From positions 1 through 34,849 of the forward strand of contig JAFKJY010000095.1 in NCBI GenBank assembly GCA_017305835.1: DNA of 34,849 nt, written 5' to 3'. The position numbers were made by a program, and so were the translations under genes. The first letter of the stretch is position 1. Every line of letters begins with the position of its first letter. Of this stretch, positions 7,546-15,072 are shown piece by piece. The notes under the pieces are model-generated. The model did no database searches. It saw nothing but the letters and a program-made list of their open reading frames with translations, and was not told the origin of the DNA. The stretch comes from Hyphomicrobiales bacterium (lineage in GTDB: Bacteria; Pseudomonadota; Alphaproteobacteria; Rhizobiales; Rhizobiaceae).

Positions 7546-8346
7546 TCAGGCGCGCTTCACACCTCTGGACACCATATTGGCCACCACCATCAGCGCGATG
7601 GTGACGACCACGAACACGACCGACACCGCGGCGATCACCGGCGTCAGGTTGAAGTCGACGTCCTCGAAGATCTTGCGGGTGATGGTCTTGTGGTCGACGC
7701 CGGAGATGAAGAAGGAGATCACCGTCTCGTCGAAGGAGGTGAGGAAGGCGAACAGCGCGCCGGCGGCGATGCCCGGCGCGATCAGCGGCAGGGTGACCTC
7801 CCTGACGACGCGCCAGCGCGAGGCGCCGAGGTTGAGCGCCGCCATCTCCAGCGAGGGGTCGACGCCGGCGAGCGCCGCCGAGGTCATGAGCACGACATAG
7901 GGCACCGCCAGCACCGAATGGGCGACCACGAAGCCGAAGGTGGTTCCGACAAGGCCGAGCGGGGCGAAGTGGAAATAGAGCGCCAGCGCCAGCACGACGT
8001 GCGGCGTCACCAGCGGGGCGAGCACGAGGCCGGCCAGCAGCCGGCGGCCGGGAAAGTCGCCGCGCGCCATGGCGAGCGAGGCGGCGGTGCCGATGACGGT
8101 GGAGCTGATCGCGGTGAGGGCGGCGATCTTCAGCGAGAAGAAGGTCGCCGAGCGCCACTCCGGATCCTCGAAATAGGCGCGGTACCACTGCAGCGAGAGG
8201 TTGCGCGGCGGGAAGCGGATGTAGCTGTCGCCGCCGACCGAGATCGGGAAGACCAGGAGGGTCGGCAGGATCATGTAGACCAGGATCAGCGCGCAGCAGA
8301 TCGCGAAGACGAGCCTGAATGCCCTCGTGCCGGCGGAGCTACGCAT
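7546..8346 (-). CDS. ABC transporter permease, spermidine/putrescine type (PotC-like)
   Basis: 266 residues with six predicted membrane helices, starting at about residue 10. The ABC permease coupling loop (EAA loop) reads AALNLGASRWRVVREVTLPLIAPG. This is the second inner-membrane permease of a polyamine/opine/amino-compound (POPT) ABC importer. I chose the ATG at 8346, which overlaps the preceding permease gene by 8 nt and gives a normal cytoplasmic N-terminus (MRSSAGTRAF), over an upstream frame of arginine-serine-rich sequence. It is the last transport gene of the operon, followed by the GntR-type regulator. The family assignment is firm; the transported compound is not implied by the polyamine label. 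Confidence 0.92.
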   Translation of the reverse strand: MRSSAGTRAFRLVFAICCALILVYMILPTLLVFPISVGGDSYIRFPPRNLSLQWYRAYFEDPEWRSATFFSLKIAALTAISSTVIGTAASLAMARGDFPGRRLLAGLVLAPLVTPHVVLALALYFHFAPLGLVGTTFGFVVAHSVLAVPYVVLMTSAALAGVDPSLEMAALNLGASRWRVVREVTLPLIAPGIAAGALFAFLTSFDETVISFFISGVDHKTITRKIFEDVDFNLTPVIAAVSVVFVVVTIALMVVANMVSRGVKRA

Positions 8347-9193
8347 GGAGCGACATCCCCTCGACCCTGAGCATGCGGCGGAAGACCGCCGCAATCCCCA
8401 GCGTCAGCACGAGCAGGACCACCGAGATCGCCGAGGCGAACGGCCAGTTGAGCAGCTCGAAGGCCTGCTGCGAGATCAGCGTCGAGATCGTCTGCGCGCG
8501 CGGGCCGCCGAGGATGGCTGGCGTGATGTAGAAGCCGAGCGCGATGATGAAGACCATCAGGCAGCCGGCCATCACGCCCGGCAGGCTGAGCGGCCAGGTG
8601 ACGTTGGCGAAGACGCGGAAATGCGAGGCGCCGAGGCCGTGGGCGGCCTGCGGCAGCTCCTTCGGGATCGAGCGCAGCGAGGACTGGATGGGCAGGATCA
8701 TGAACGGCATCAGCACCTGCGTCATGGCGACGACCACCGCGCCGGTCGTGTAGAGCATGGTCAGCGGGCGACCGATCATGCCGAGCGAGATCAGCGCGTC
8801 GTTCACGATGCCCTGGCGCTGGAGGATGATGATCCAGGCATAGGTGCGCACCAGGACGGGCGTCCACAGCGGCACCAGCACGCAGGTGGTGACGATCCAG
8901 GCGGCCGGCCCGCGCAGGCGCGACATCAGGATGGCGATCGGGTAGCCGAGCACCAACGCCGCCACCGTCACCACGAAGGCGGTGACGACGGTGGAAGCCA
9001 GCACGCGCATGTAGAGCGCACTGGTGAACAGCTTCTCGTAATGCGCCAGCGTCGGGGCGGGGTCGAGCACGCTGGTCGAGACGAAGCCGACGAGCGGCCA
9101 GACGAACGCCACCAGCATGAGCAGCGCCAGCGGCAACGCGATGAGCGCGGCCGTGGTCTTCGACAGGCCGCCGCGGATGTGCCTCTCGCTCAT
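8339..9193 (-). CDS. ABC transporter permease, spermidine/putrescine type (PotB-like)
   Basis: 284 residues with six membrane helices and the permease coupling loop AAHGLGASHFRVFANVTWPL, typical of PotB partners. It should dimerise with the 7546-8346 permease. The ATG at 9193 overlaps the ATPase stop (ATGA) and follows a positively charged start, MSERHIRGG; sequence upstream in frame is low-complexity and was excluded. The overlaps on both sides indicate tight translational coupling within the binding protein-ATPase-permease-permease operon. Confidence 0.93.
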   Translation of the reverse strand: MSERHIRGGLSKTTAALIALPLALLMLVAFVWPLVGFVSTSVLDPAPTLAHYEKLFTSALYMRVLASTVVTAFVVTVAALVLGYPIAILMSRLRGPAAWIVTTCVLVPLWTPVLVRTYAWIIILQRQGIVNDALISLGMIGRPLTMLYTTGAVVVAMTQVLMPFMILPIQSSLRSIPKELPQAAHGLGASHFRVFANVTWPLSLPGVMAGCLMVFIIALGFYITPAILGGPRAQTISTLISQQAFELLNWPFASAISVVLLVLTLGIAAVFRRMLRVEGMSLHA

Positions 9194-10308
9194 GCCGCAC
9201 CGGCCGGGAAGACGAACACGTCCTGCGGCGCGGCCGAGACGTGGACGGTGGCGCCGCGCGGCAGGTTCGCCTCGGGATCGTTGGGCGAGACCGTCGCCCA
9301 CAGCTCCTGCCCGTCCGCCATGGTCATGTGGACGGCGACGTTGTTGCCGTTGAAGATGGTGTGGCGGATCGTGGCGGGATGCGCAGGCGCGACGCCGCCG
9401 GTCGGGCGCTCGTCGACCGACAGGCGCTCGGGGCGGACGCCGACCCGCACCGCCGCGCCCGGCGCAAGGGCCGCCGGCCCCACCGGCGTGCCGAGCAGGC
9501 GGCCGAAGGGCGTGGCCACCGCGCAGGCGCCGGACTGCATCTCCTCGACCTTCGCGTCGAACAGGTTAATGTCGCCGATGAAGTCGCCGACGAAGGGGCT
9601 CGCGGGCCGGTCGTAGAGGTCGCGCGGGGTCGAGAGCTGCTCGATGCGGCCCTCGTTGATGATCGCCACCCGGCTCGACATGGCGAGCGCCTCTTCCTGG
9701 TCGTGGGTGACGTAGATGACGGTGGCCTTGAGCCGGTGCTGCAGCTCGGTCAGCTCCACCTGCATGTGCTTGCGCAGCTTCTTGTCGAGCGCGCCGAGCG
9801 GCTCGTCCATCAACAGGATGCCGGGCTCGAAGACGATGGCGCGGGCGAGCGCCACGCGCTGCTGCTGGCCGCCGGAAAGCTGGGCCGGCACGCGGTCGAG
9901 ATGCTCGCGCAGTTCGACCATGTCGAGCGCCGCCTTGACGCGACGCTCCTGCTCGGCCTTCGCGACGCCGCGCATGCGCAGCGGGAAGGCCACGTTCTGC
10001 GCCACCGTCATGTGCGGGAACAGCGCGTAGCGCTGGAACACCATGCCGATGTCGCGCTTGTTGGGCGGAACGCGGCTGATGTCGCGGCCGTGCAGCCGGA
10101 TCTCGCCGCTGTCGGCGGTCTCGAAACCGGCGAGCAGCATCAGGAGCGTCGTCTTGCCGGAGCCGGACGGCCCCAGCAGCGACACGAACTCCCCCGCCTC
10201 GACGTCGAGCGAGACGGAATCGGTCGCGGTGACCTTGCCGTAGCGCTTGACGAGGTTGCGAAGCGAGAGGGCGGCCGAGCCGCCCTCCCCGAGACTGGAT
10301 GGGGACAT
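9190..10308 (-). CDS. ABC transporter ATP-binding protein, PotA type
   Basis: 372 residues. The nucleotide-binding domain (about 14-250) has Walker A GPSGSGKT at 46-53, the Q-loop in GMVFQRYALFPHMT, the signature LSGGQQQRVALARAI, Walker B ILLMDEP and the switch histidine in VTHDQEEA. A C-terminal TOBE-type regulatory domain (about 285-372) follows, as in PotA, MalK and FbpC. It powers import through the two permeases encoded downstream. The ATG at 10308 has an AAGGAC site and lies 44 nt after the binding-protein stop, across a hairpin. Its end overlaps the next gene by 4 nt. Confidence 0.95.
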   Translation of the reverse strand: MSPSSLGEGGSAALSLRNLVKRYGKVTATDSVSLDVEAGEFVSLLGPSGSGKTTLLMLLAGFETADSGEIRLHGRDISRVPPNKRDIGMVFQRYALFPHMTVAQNVAFPLRMRGVAKAEQERRVKAALDMVELREHLDRVPAQLSGGQQQRVALARAIVFEPGILLMDEPLGALDKKLRKHMQVELTELQHRLKATVIYVTHDQEEALAMSSRVAIINEGRIEQLSTPRDLYDRPASPFVGDFIGDINLFDAKVEEMQSGACAVATPFGRLLGTPVGPAALAPGAAVRVGVRPERLSVDERPTGGVAPAHPATIRHTIFNGNNVAVHMTMADGQELWATVSPNDPEANLPRGATVHVSAAPQDVFVFPAGAA

Positions 10309-10327
10309 GCCTTGTCCTTCCCGAATT

Positions 10328-10345
10328 GGCTGGTCGAGACCGGCC
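10328..10345 (-). terminator. Imperfect hairpin between ABC binding-protein and ATPase genes
   Basis: On the minus strand GGCCGGT and ACCAGCC pair with one mismatch around a CTCG loop, 8 nt after the binding-protein stop. It has no T-tract. Its position matches the hairpins after tctC and dctP. Confidence 0.35.
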
Positions 10346-10352
10346 GGGCCTT

Positions 10353-11414
10353 CTACTGCGCGATCCAATTCTTCCAACGTTCCGTAATCATCTGGCGATT
10401 CTGCGCGATCCACTCGTAGTCGGACTGCACCATCGCGTTCCAGTTCTCCGGCGCGGTCAGCGCCGAGGCCCGCTCCTCGTCCGTCAGCAGGTCGATGGCC
10501 GCCTTGTTCATGGTGTCGTTGAAGTTCTGGCGCCGGAAGGCGAGGTGAGCCTCGGGACGGGTCATGAAATAATCCATCAGCTTCAGGGCCTCGCTCTTGT
10601 GGGGCGCATCCTTGACCATGATGAAGTAGCCGTTCGTCCGAAGCGAGCCCGGAACGACCATCTGCAGCGGCTGGCCCTCGTTCTTCAGCATGAACGCCCG
10701 CCCGGACCAGAGAACACCCGCGACTGCCTCGCCGGAGCGGAACATCTGCTGGCTCTGGTCGCCCGACTTCCACCATACGGCCACATCCGGCTTGATCTTG
10801 TCCAGCTTGGCAAAGGCGCGGTCGAGGTCGAGCGGGTAGAGCTTGTCGGGCGCGACGCCGTCGGCGAGCAGCGCGATCGCCAGCATGTCCCACGGCGTGC
10901 CGCTGTCCATCAGGCCACGCGGCCCGGGGAATTTCTGCGTGTCGAACAGGTCGGCCCAGCTCTGCGGGCCGCCGTTCGGGAAGGCCTCCTTGTTGTAGGC
11001 CAGCGTGCCGATCGTCCCGACGACGCTGATCACGCCATAGTCGCTGCACGCGCCCGGCAGACCCTGCGCGGCGACGTTGGGCAGCTCCGCGCAGTCGATC
11101 TTCTGGATCAGGTCGCGCTGCGTATGGAGGTCGGCCTCGACGCCGAGGATCAGGTCCCACTCGACGTGGCCGGCCTGGCTCATCGCCTTGATCTTGGCCC
11201 AGGCTTCCGCCGTCGAGGAGCTGACCTGGCGGACCCTGATGCCGGTCTCCTCGGTGAAGGGCTTGAAGAACAGCTCGTCGAGTATGCGCCCATAGGCGCC
11301 GCCGGTGGTGGCGATGACGACCTCGCCCGCGTCGGCGGCGCGCGCCGGAGCCGTCGCCAGCGACGCGGCAATGCCGATCCCCAGCGCCGCGAGCGCCGTT
11401 TTCCAAAGATGCAT
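10353..11414 (-). CDS. ABC transporter extracellular substrate-binding protein (PotD/PotF-like), copy 1
   Basis: 353 residues with a clear Sec signal peptide (hydrophobic residues 5-20, cleavage near APARA-AD). The mature start GEVVIATTGGAYG is the first strand and ligand loop of family-1 polyamine-type binding proteins. It delivers ligand to the permeases encoded downstream. The ATG at 11414 has a GGGAGG site. Over 103 residues in the middle (from NGGPQSWADL to the EGQP region) it differs at only five positions from a second binding protein at 13175-14245, and part of the DNA is identical; the two ends are more diverged. Motif copy 3 and a good sigma-70-like promoter lie directly upstream. 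Confidence 0.93.
   Translation of the reverse strand: MHLWKTALAALGIGIAASLATAPARAADAGEVVIATTGGAYGRILDELFFKPFTEETGIRVRQVSSSTAEAWAKIKAMSQAGHVEWDLILGVEADLHTQRDLIQKIDCAELPNVAAQGLPGACSDYGVISVVGTIGTLAYNKEAFPNGGPQSWADLFDTQKFPGPRGLMDSGTPWDMLAIALLADGVAPDKLYPLDLDRAFAKLDKIKPDVAVWWKSGDQSQQMFRSGEAVAGVLWSGRAFMLKNEGQPLQMVVPGSLRTNGYFIMVKDAPHKSEALKLMDYFMTRPEAHLAFRRQNFNDTMNKAAIDLLTDEERASALTAPENWNAMVQSDYEWIAQNRQMITERWKNWIAQ
10854..10916 (-). repeat. 63-bp exact direct repeat within the two binding-protein genes (unit 1)
   Basis: Identical base for base to 13676-13738. After one mismatch (10917 versus 13739) a further 50 bp match exactly (10918-10967). The identity includes silent positions, so recent duplication or gene conversion is likely. 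Confidence 0.85.
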
Positions 11415-11575
11415 GTCAGTCCTCCCTGTTTGCCAATTAAGTATGCTTTATATAGGCAATTTCGTCAACTATGACCGAAAAATTCTACAATCTTAGAAAA
11501 TAAGCGCTCCTATTCTAAAACAGGGAGATCAGGGCCGACGGTAGGGAATTGTGGCGTGTTTGGATGCCGCCTACG
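11415..11575 (-). promoter_or_regulatory. Promoter region of the ABC transporter/gntR operon
   Basis: 161 nt, noticeably AT-rich for this window, between the amidase stop and the binding-protein start. On the minus strand TTGACG (11468-11463) and CATACT (11445-11440) are separated by 17 nt, a good sigma-70-like pair. The -10 hexamer lies inside motif copy 3. Predicted transcription would start about 20 nt before the ATG. Confidence 0.6.
11439..11448 (-). promoter_or_regulatory. Repeated operator-like motif, copy 3 (ABC transporter/gntR operon)
   Basis: AAGTATGCTT on the plus strand; in gene orientation TATAAAGCATACTTAATTGG, 24 nt before the start at 11414. It matches 9 of 10 bases of AAGTATACTT and overlaps the predicted -10 hexamer, the geometry of a repressor site. 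The flank TTAATTGG recurs at copy 7. Confidence 0.65.
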
Positions 11576-12982
11576 CTAGGCCGCTTCCGTGCAGCCCTGC
11601 GGGTGGCGGACGTGCCAGTCCGTCGCCTTCTGGTACTGGTGGGCGAGCGCGATCAGCAGCGGCTCGCTGCGGTGCGGCCCGACGAGTTGGAGGGCCAGCG
11701 GCGCGCCGGCGCCGTCCTCGCCGCATTGCAGCGTCAGCGCCGGGTTGCCGGCCGCGTTGACCGGCGTCGTGAAGTCCGAGGTCGGGCCGAGCCGCAGGAA
11801 ATCGGGCGAGGCCCGCGTCTCGTCCGGCGGCGTGCCGTCGCGGAACACCGGCAGCACCATGACGTCGACCGCCTCGAACAGCCGGGCGATCGCGGCCGAG
11901 AGCTTACGTCGTTCCAGCCCTGCGCGTGCGACCTCCAGCGGGTCCATCCTGCGGGCGGCCTCGATCGCCTTGGCCAGCCAGCTTCCATATTCGCCGGCAT
12001 GCTTCTCGTAGAGGGAGGCATGCGCCGCGGCCTGCTCGGGGCCGATCAGGAAGCGCTTGCAGGCGCGGAAGGCGGAGATGTCGGGGAAGCGGATGTCGAC
12101 GATGCCGGCACCGATTTCCGCCAGCACCCGCAGCGCCTCGTCGAAGGCCGCGGCGGTCTCGGGCGAGAGCCGGCCAGCCTCGGAAAGATCGTAGCCTATG
12201 CGCAGGCCGTGCGCGCCGACGCGCTGGTCGAGCGCGGCCGAGCAGGACTCGACCTTGCCCGGCAGGCTGGTCGGGTCGAGCGGGTCGAAGCCCGCCACCG
12301 CGTCGAGGATCAAAGCGGCGTCGGCGGCGTTGCACGCCATCGGCCCGAGGCAGTCGAAGCTCGGGGCGAGGTCGTAGACGCCGTGGCGGCTGACCAGTCC
12401 CCAGGTCGGCTTCAGCCCGGTCAGGCCGTTGCAGGCGGAGGGGTAACGGATCGAGCCGCCGGTGTCGGAGCCGATCGCACCGAAGCACAGCCCCGCGGCC
12501 ACCGCGACGCCGCAGCCGGACGAGGACGCGCCGGGCCACAGCGCGGCGTCCCACGGGTTGACCGGGATCGGATAGGCCGGATGGTGGTGGAGGGTCGCGC
12601 CCTCCGTCATGTGCAGCTTGCCGAGGATGACGGCTCCAGCCGCCTTCAGCCGCGCCACGACGGTGGCGTCCCCGGACGGCACATTGTCGCGCAGGAAGGA
12701 CATGCCGGCGGCGGTCGGCATGCCTTTCGTGTCGCAGAGGTCCTTCACCGCCAGCGGGATGCCATGCAACGGGCCGCGGTCGCGGCCGGCCGCCAGCTCG
12801 GCGTCCGCGCGCGCCGCGGCGTCCAGCGCCATTTCGGCGCCGACGGCCCTGTAGCTGTGCAGCCGCGCGTCGATGCGCGCGATCCTGTCCAGCATATGCC
12901 TGGTCAGCTCGGACGCGGAGAGCCGGCCTGCGCGGAGCTGCGTGGCGACGGTCCGGATCGGCTGGAAGGCGATGTCGCTCAT
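11576..12982 (-). CDS. Amidase (amidase signature family)
   Basis: 468 residues with the complete Ser-cisSer-Lys triad: K80 in GIPLAVKD, cis-Ser S153 in the GASSSG segment, and nucleophile S177 in GSDTGGSIRYPS. These enzymes hydrolyse amides to a carboxylate and ammonia in the cytoplasm; the family includes GatA and many catabolic amidases. No GatB or GatC lies nearby, so a catabolic role is preferred over tRNA amidation. I chose the ATG at 12982 (MSDIAFQPIRT) with a GGGAG upstream; the longer frame to 13147 is arginine-proline-rich and crosses a hairpin. Its place between two ABC binding proteins suggests that imported amides or N-acyl compounds are cleaved here. Confidence 0.9.
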   Translation of the reverse strand: MSDIAFQPIRTVATQLRAGRLSASELTRHMLDRIARIDARLHSYRAVGAEMALDAAARADAELAAGRDRGPLHGIPLAVKDLCDTKGMPTAAGMSFLRDNVPSGDATVVARLKAAGAVILGKLHMTEGATLHHHPAYPIPVNPWDAALWPGASSSGCGVAVAAGLCFGAIGSDTGGSIRYPSACNGLTGLKPTWGLVSRHGVYDLAPSFDCLGPMACNAADAALILDAVAGFDPLDPTSLPGKVESCSAALDQRVGAHGLRIGYDLSEAGRLSPETAAAFDEALRVLAEIGAGIVDIRFPDISAFRACKRFLIGPEQAAAHASLYEKHAGEYGSWLAKAIEAARRMDPLEVARAGLERRKLSAAIARLFEAVDVMVLPVFRDGTPPDETRASPDFLRLGPTSDFTTPVNAAGNPALTLQCGEDGAGAPLALQLVGPHRSEPLLIALAHQYQKATDWHVRHPQGCTEAA

Positions 12983-13093
12983 GACGCTCCCGCGGGCGCG
13001 ATGCGGAAGGCTCCGCCAGGCGCGCCATTCGTTGCTGTCGTCGGTTTCAGGGTTGGTGCCCGGCCCGTACCGGGCTGGCGCTGAGGCACGCGG

Positions 13094-13132
13094 GCCTCGC
13101 ATGAGGCGGGGGGCCTGGTTTCCAGGCCCCCC
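13094..13132 (-). terminator. Two adjacent perfect hairpins between the second binding-protein gene and the amidase
   Basis: A perfect 11-bp stem, GGGGGGCCTGG (13108-13118) with CCAGGCCCCCC (13122-13132), closes on a TTT loop. Next to it GCCTC (13094-13098) pairs with GAGGC (13103-13107) around a 4-nt loop. They lie 43 nt after the binding-protein stop. There is no T-tract in the transcription direction, so factor-dependent termination or transcript protection is as likely as intrinsic termination. Confidence 0.6.
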
Positions 13133-13174
13133 TTGCTGCCGGCCCACGGGCCGTTCGTCCGGGAGGATGCAGCC

Positions 13175-14245
13175 TTACTGCGCGATCCAGGTCTTCCAGC
13201 GCTCCGTGATCATCTCGCGGTTCTTCGCGATCCACTCGAAGTCCGGCACGATGAGCGTCTTCAGGTTCTCCGGCGAGGTGAAGGCGGCGGCCTTCTCCTC
13301 CGGCGTCAGCAGGTCGATCGCCGCCTTGTTCATCGTGTCGTTGAGGTTCTCGCGGCGGAACTCGACGTGCGCCTTGGGATCCTTCATGAAGAAGTCGATC
13401 AGCTTCAGCGCGTTGTCCTTGTTGGGCGCGTTCTTGGCGACCATCCAGTAGCCGTTGGCCTGGATCGAGCCGGGCAGCACCGCCTCGACCGGCTGGCCTT
13501 CCTTCTTGAGCATGAAGGCGCGGCCGGACCACAGAACGCCGGCGACGACCTCGCCGGAGCGGAACATCTGCTGGCTCTGGTCGCCCGACTTCCACCACAC
13601 GGCGACGTCCGACTTGATCTTGTCGAGCTTGGCGAAGGCGCGGTCGAGGTCCAGCGGGTAGAGCTTGTCGGCCGGGACGCCGTCGGCGAGCAGCGCGATC
13701 GCCAGCATGTCCCACGGCGTGCCGCTGTCCATCAGGCCGCGCGGCCCGGGGAATTTCTGCGTGTCGAACAGGTCGGCCCAGCTCTGCGGCCCGCCGTTCG
13801 GGAAGGCCTCCTTGCTGTAGGTCAGCGTGCCGTTGGTGCCGACGACGCGGACGACGCCGTAGTCGCGGCAGGTGTCCGGCAGGGCGGACTCGGCGGTGAT
13901 CGGCAGCTTGGAGCAGTCGATCTTCTCGACGATGTCGCGGCGCGCGATCAAGTCCGCGTCGAGGCCCGACAGCAGGTCCCATTCGACCTTGCCGACCTGC
14001 TCCATGGCGGCGAGCTTGGCCCAGGCCTCGGACGTGGAGGCGCTGACCTGGCGCACGGTGATGCCGGTCGCGTCGGTGAAGGGCTTGAAGAACAGCCGGT
14101 CGAGCAGCGCGCCATAGGCGCCGCCGGTGGTCACGACGACCACCTCGTTGGTCTGCGCCGCGGCCGGCGCGGCGAGGCCGAAGGCGAGGGTCGCGGCACA
14201 GGCGGCCGCCACCAGCGCCGATTTCAATCTGCGAGATCCGAACAA
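13175..14245 (-). CDS. ABC transporter extracellular substrate-binding protein, copy 2 (orphan), TTG start
   Basis: 356 residues, paralogous to the 10353-11414 protein, with the same TTGGAYG loop near the mature N-terminus and a near-identical centre. A TTG at 14245 is used as start: it follows GGGAGG with 5-nt spacing and yields a good signal peptide (FGSRRLKSALVAAACAATLA, cleavage near AAA-QT), while no ATG is suitably placed. No permease or ATPase gene accompanies it, so it probably feeds the transporter encoded at 7546-10308, widening its ligand range. It follows the CMD-family gene closely, with motif copy 4 between them. Confidence 0.9.
   Translation of the reverse strand: MFGSRRLKSALVAAACAATLAFGLAAPAAAQTNEVVVVTTGGAYGALLDRLFFKPFTDATGITVRQVSASTSEAWAKLAAMEQVGKVEWDLLSGLDADLIARRDIVEKIDCSKLPITAESALPDTCRDYGVVRVVGTNGTLTYSKEAFPNGGPQSWADLFDTQKFPGPRGLMDSGTPWDMLAIALLADGVPADKLYPLDLDRAFAKLDKIKSDVAVWWKSGDQSQQMFRSGEVVAGVLWSGRAFMLKKEGQPVEAVLPGSIQANGYWMVAKNAPNKDNALKLIDFFMKDPKAHVEFRRENLNDTMNKAAIDLLTPEEKAAAFTSPENLKTLIVPDFEWIAKNREMITERWKTWIAQ
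13676..13738 (-). repeat. 63-bp exact direct repeat within the two binding-protein genes (unit 2)
   Basis: The partner of 10854-10916, in the same orientation and the same codon register of the paralogous gene. The exact match resumes after one mismatch. The two units lie about 2.8 kb apart and could recombine, deleting the amidase gene. Confidence 0.85.
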
Positions 14246-14271
14246 GGTAACCTCCCGAGGTTGTTTGGTTT

Positions 14272-14281
14272 CGGTATACTT
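14272..14281 (-). promoter_or_regulatory. Repeated operator-like motif, copy 4 (second binding protein)
   Basis: CGGTATACTT on the plus strand; in gene orientation AATCAAGTATACCGAAACC, 26 nt before the TTG start at 14245. The half AAGTATAC is perfect. It shares the AAGTATACCG core with copy 2. Confidence 0.6.
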
Positions 14282-14283
14282 GA

Positions 14284-15051
14284 TTATTGCGCTGCCGCCG
14301 GCTGCGCGTCGCCTTGCCGGTGCAGGATTTCGGTCAGGATCGGGGCGCCGACGGCGAGCGAGTGGATGCCGATGCCGCTGGCCAGCGAGATCACCTCGGC
14401 GATCTCCTCGCCGCTGGCGCCATGCGACAGCGCCTCGCGGATGTGGCGGCGGATGCCGTCGGCGGCGAGCACCGCGGGCGCCGCGTTGCAGGCGAGCGCG
14501 ATCAGCGCCCGCTCCTTCGCCGGCAGCGCGCCGCGCTGCCAGGGATGGGCGAGCATGTCGAGCAGCGGGCCGACGCAGTTCGGCACGAGGTCGGCCGCGA
14601 CCTGCAGCCAGGCCGGCGGCTCGCCCGGCAGCTTGCGGGCGGTCTCGGCGAGCGCGGCGCGCGCGGCTTCGTCGGCAGCGGGAGCGGCGCCGGCGGCCGC
14701 AAGCTCCTCGGCGAGGATGGGGAAGGCCATCGCCGGAGAGAGCCCGGTCAGGCTCGCGGCGATCTCCAGCGTCTCGATCACCTCGTCGAAGGTGGCGCCG
14801 TTCTTCAGCGCCAGCTCGGCATGGGTGCCGATGCCCTTCGGGTAGAGATGGCTCGGCACGGCGTCGATGCCGACATAGATCAACTGGGTCAGCCGCATCG
14901 AGATGCGGCCGCTGTCGTTGGGTGCGCAGACGAAGGCGAGATAGCGCTCCACCCAATCGGGGTCGAGCTCGATCATCGCCGACTGGAACGGCCCCACATA
15001 GCCGCGCAGCCTGAGCACGCGGGCCCTCATCTCGTCGCGGTCAATTGCCAT
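14284..15051 (-). CDS. Tandem carboxymuconolactone decarboxylase (CMD)/AhpD-like protein
   Basis: 255 residues containing two CMD-type helical repeats, about 48-105 (RLTQLIYVGIDAV...GTHAELALKNGATFDEVIETL) and 178-235 (KERALIALACNAAP...HIREALSHGASGEEIAEVI). The family covers gamma-carboxymuconolactone decarboxylase and AhpD-type thiol proteins. Neither repeat has the AhpD CxxC pair, which argues against peroxidase-reductase activity; the first keeps a histidine (GTHAEL) at the position used by the decarboxylase. It lies 21 nt after the enoyl-CoA hydratase gene and before the orphan binding protein, probably in one transcript. A role in ring or lactone catabolism is possible but unproven. Confidence 0.82.
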   Translation of the reverse strand: MAIDRDEMRARVLRLRGYVGPFQSAMIELDPDWVERYLAFVCAPNDSGRISMRLTQLIYVGIDAVPSHLYPKGIGTHAELALKNGATFDEVIETLEIAASLTGLSPAMAFPILAEELAAAGAAPAADEAARAALAETARKLPGEPPAWLQVAADLVPNCVGPLLDMLAHPWQRGALPAKERALIALACNAAPAVLAADGIRRHIREALSHGASGEEIAEVISLASGIGIHSLAVGAPILTEILHRQGDAQPAAAQ

Positions 15052-15072
15052 GTCGACCTCCCCGGCGCGGCG

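Noticed and set aside
11576..12982. Amidase as GatA of the tRNA amidotransferase
   Set aside because: The triad fits both, but there is no gatB or gatC nearby and the context is catabolic and transport-related.
12983..13147. N-terminal extension of the amidase to 13147
   Set aside because: The added residues are Arg/Pro/Gly-rich, cross a strong hairpin and lie upstream of a good start at 12982.
14246..14956. N-terminal extension of binding protein 2 through the CMD gene
   Set aside because: The frame is antisense-like in composition and overlaps a well-supported gene on the same strand; the TTG at 14245 has GGGAGG and a signal peptide.
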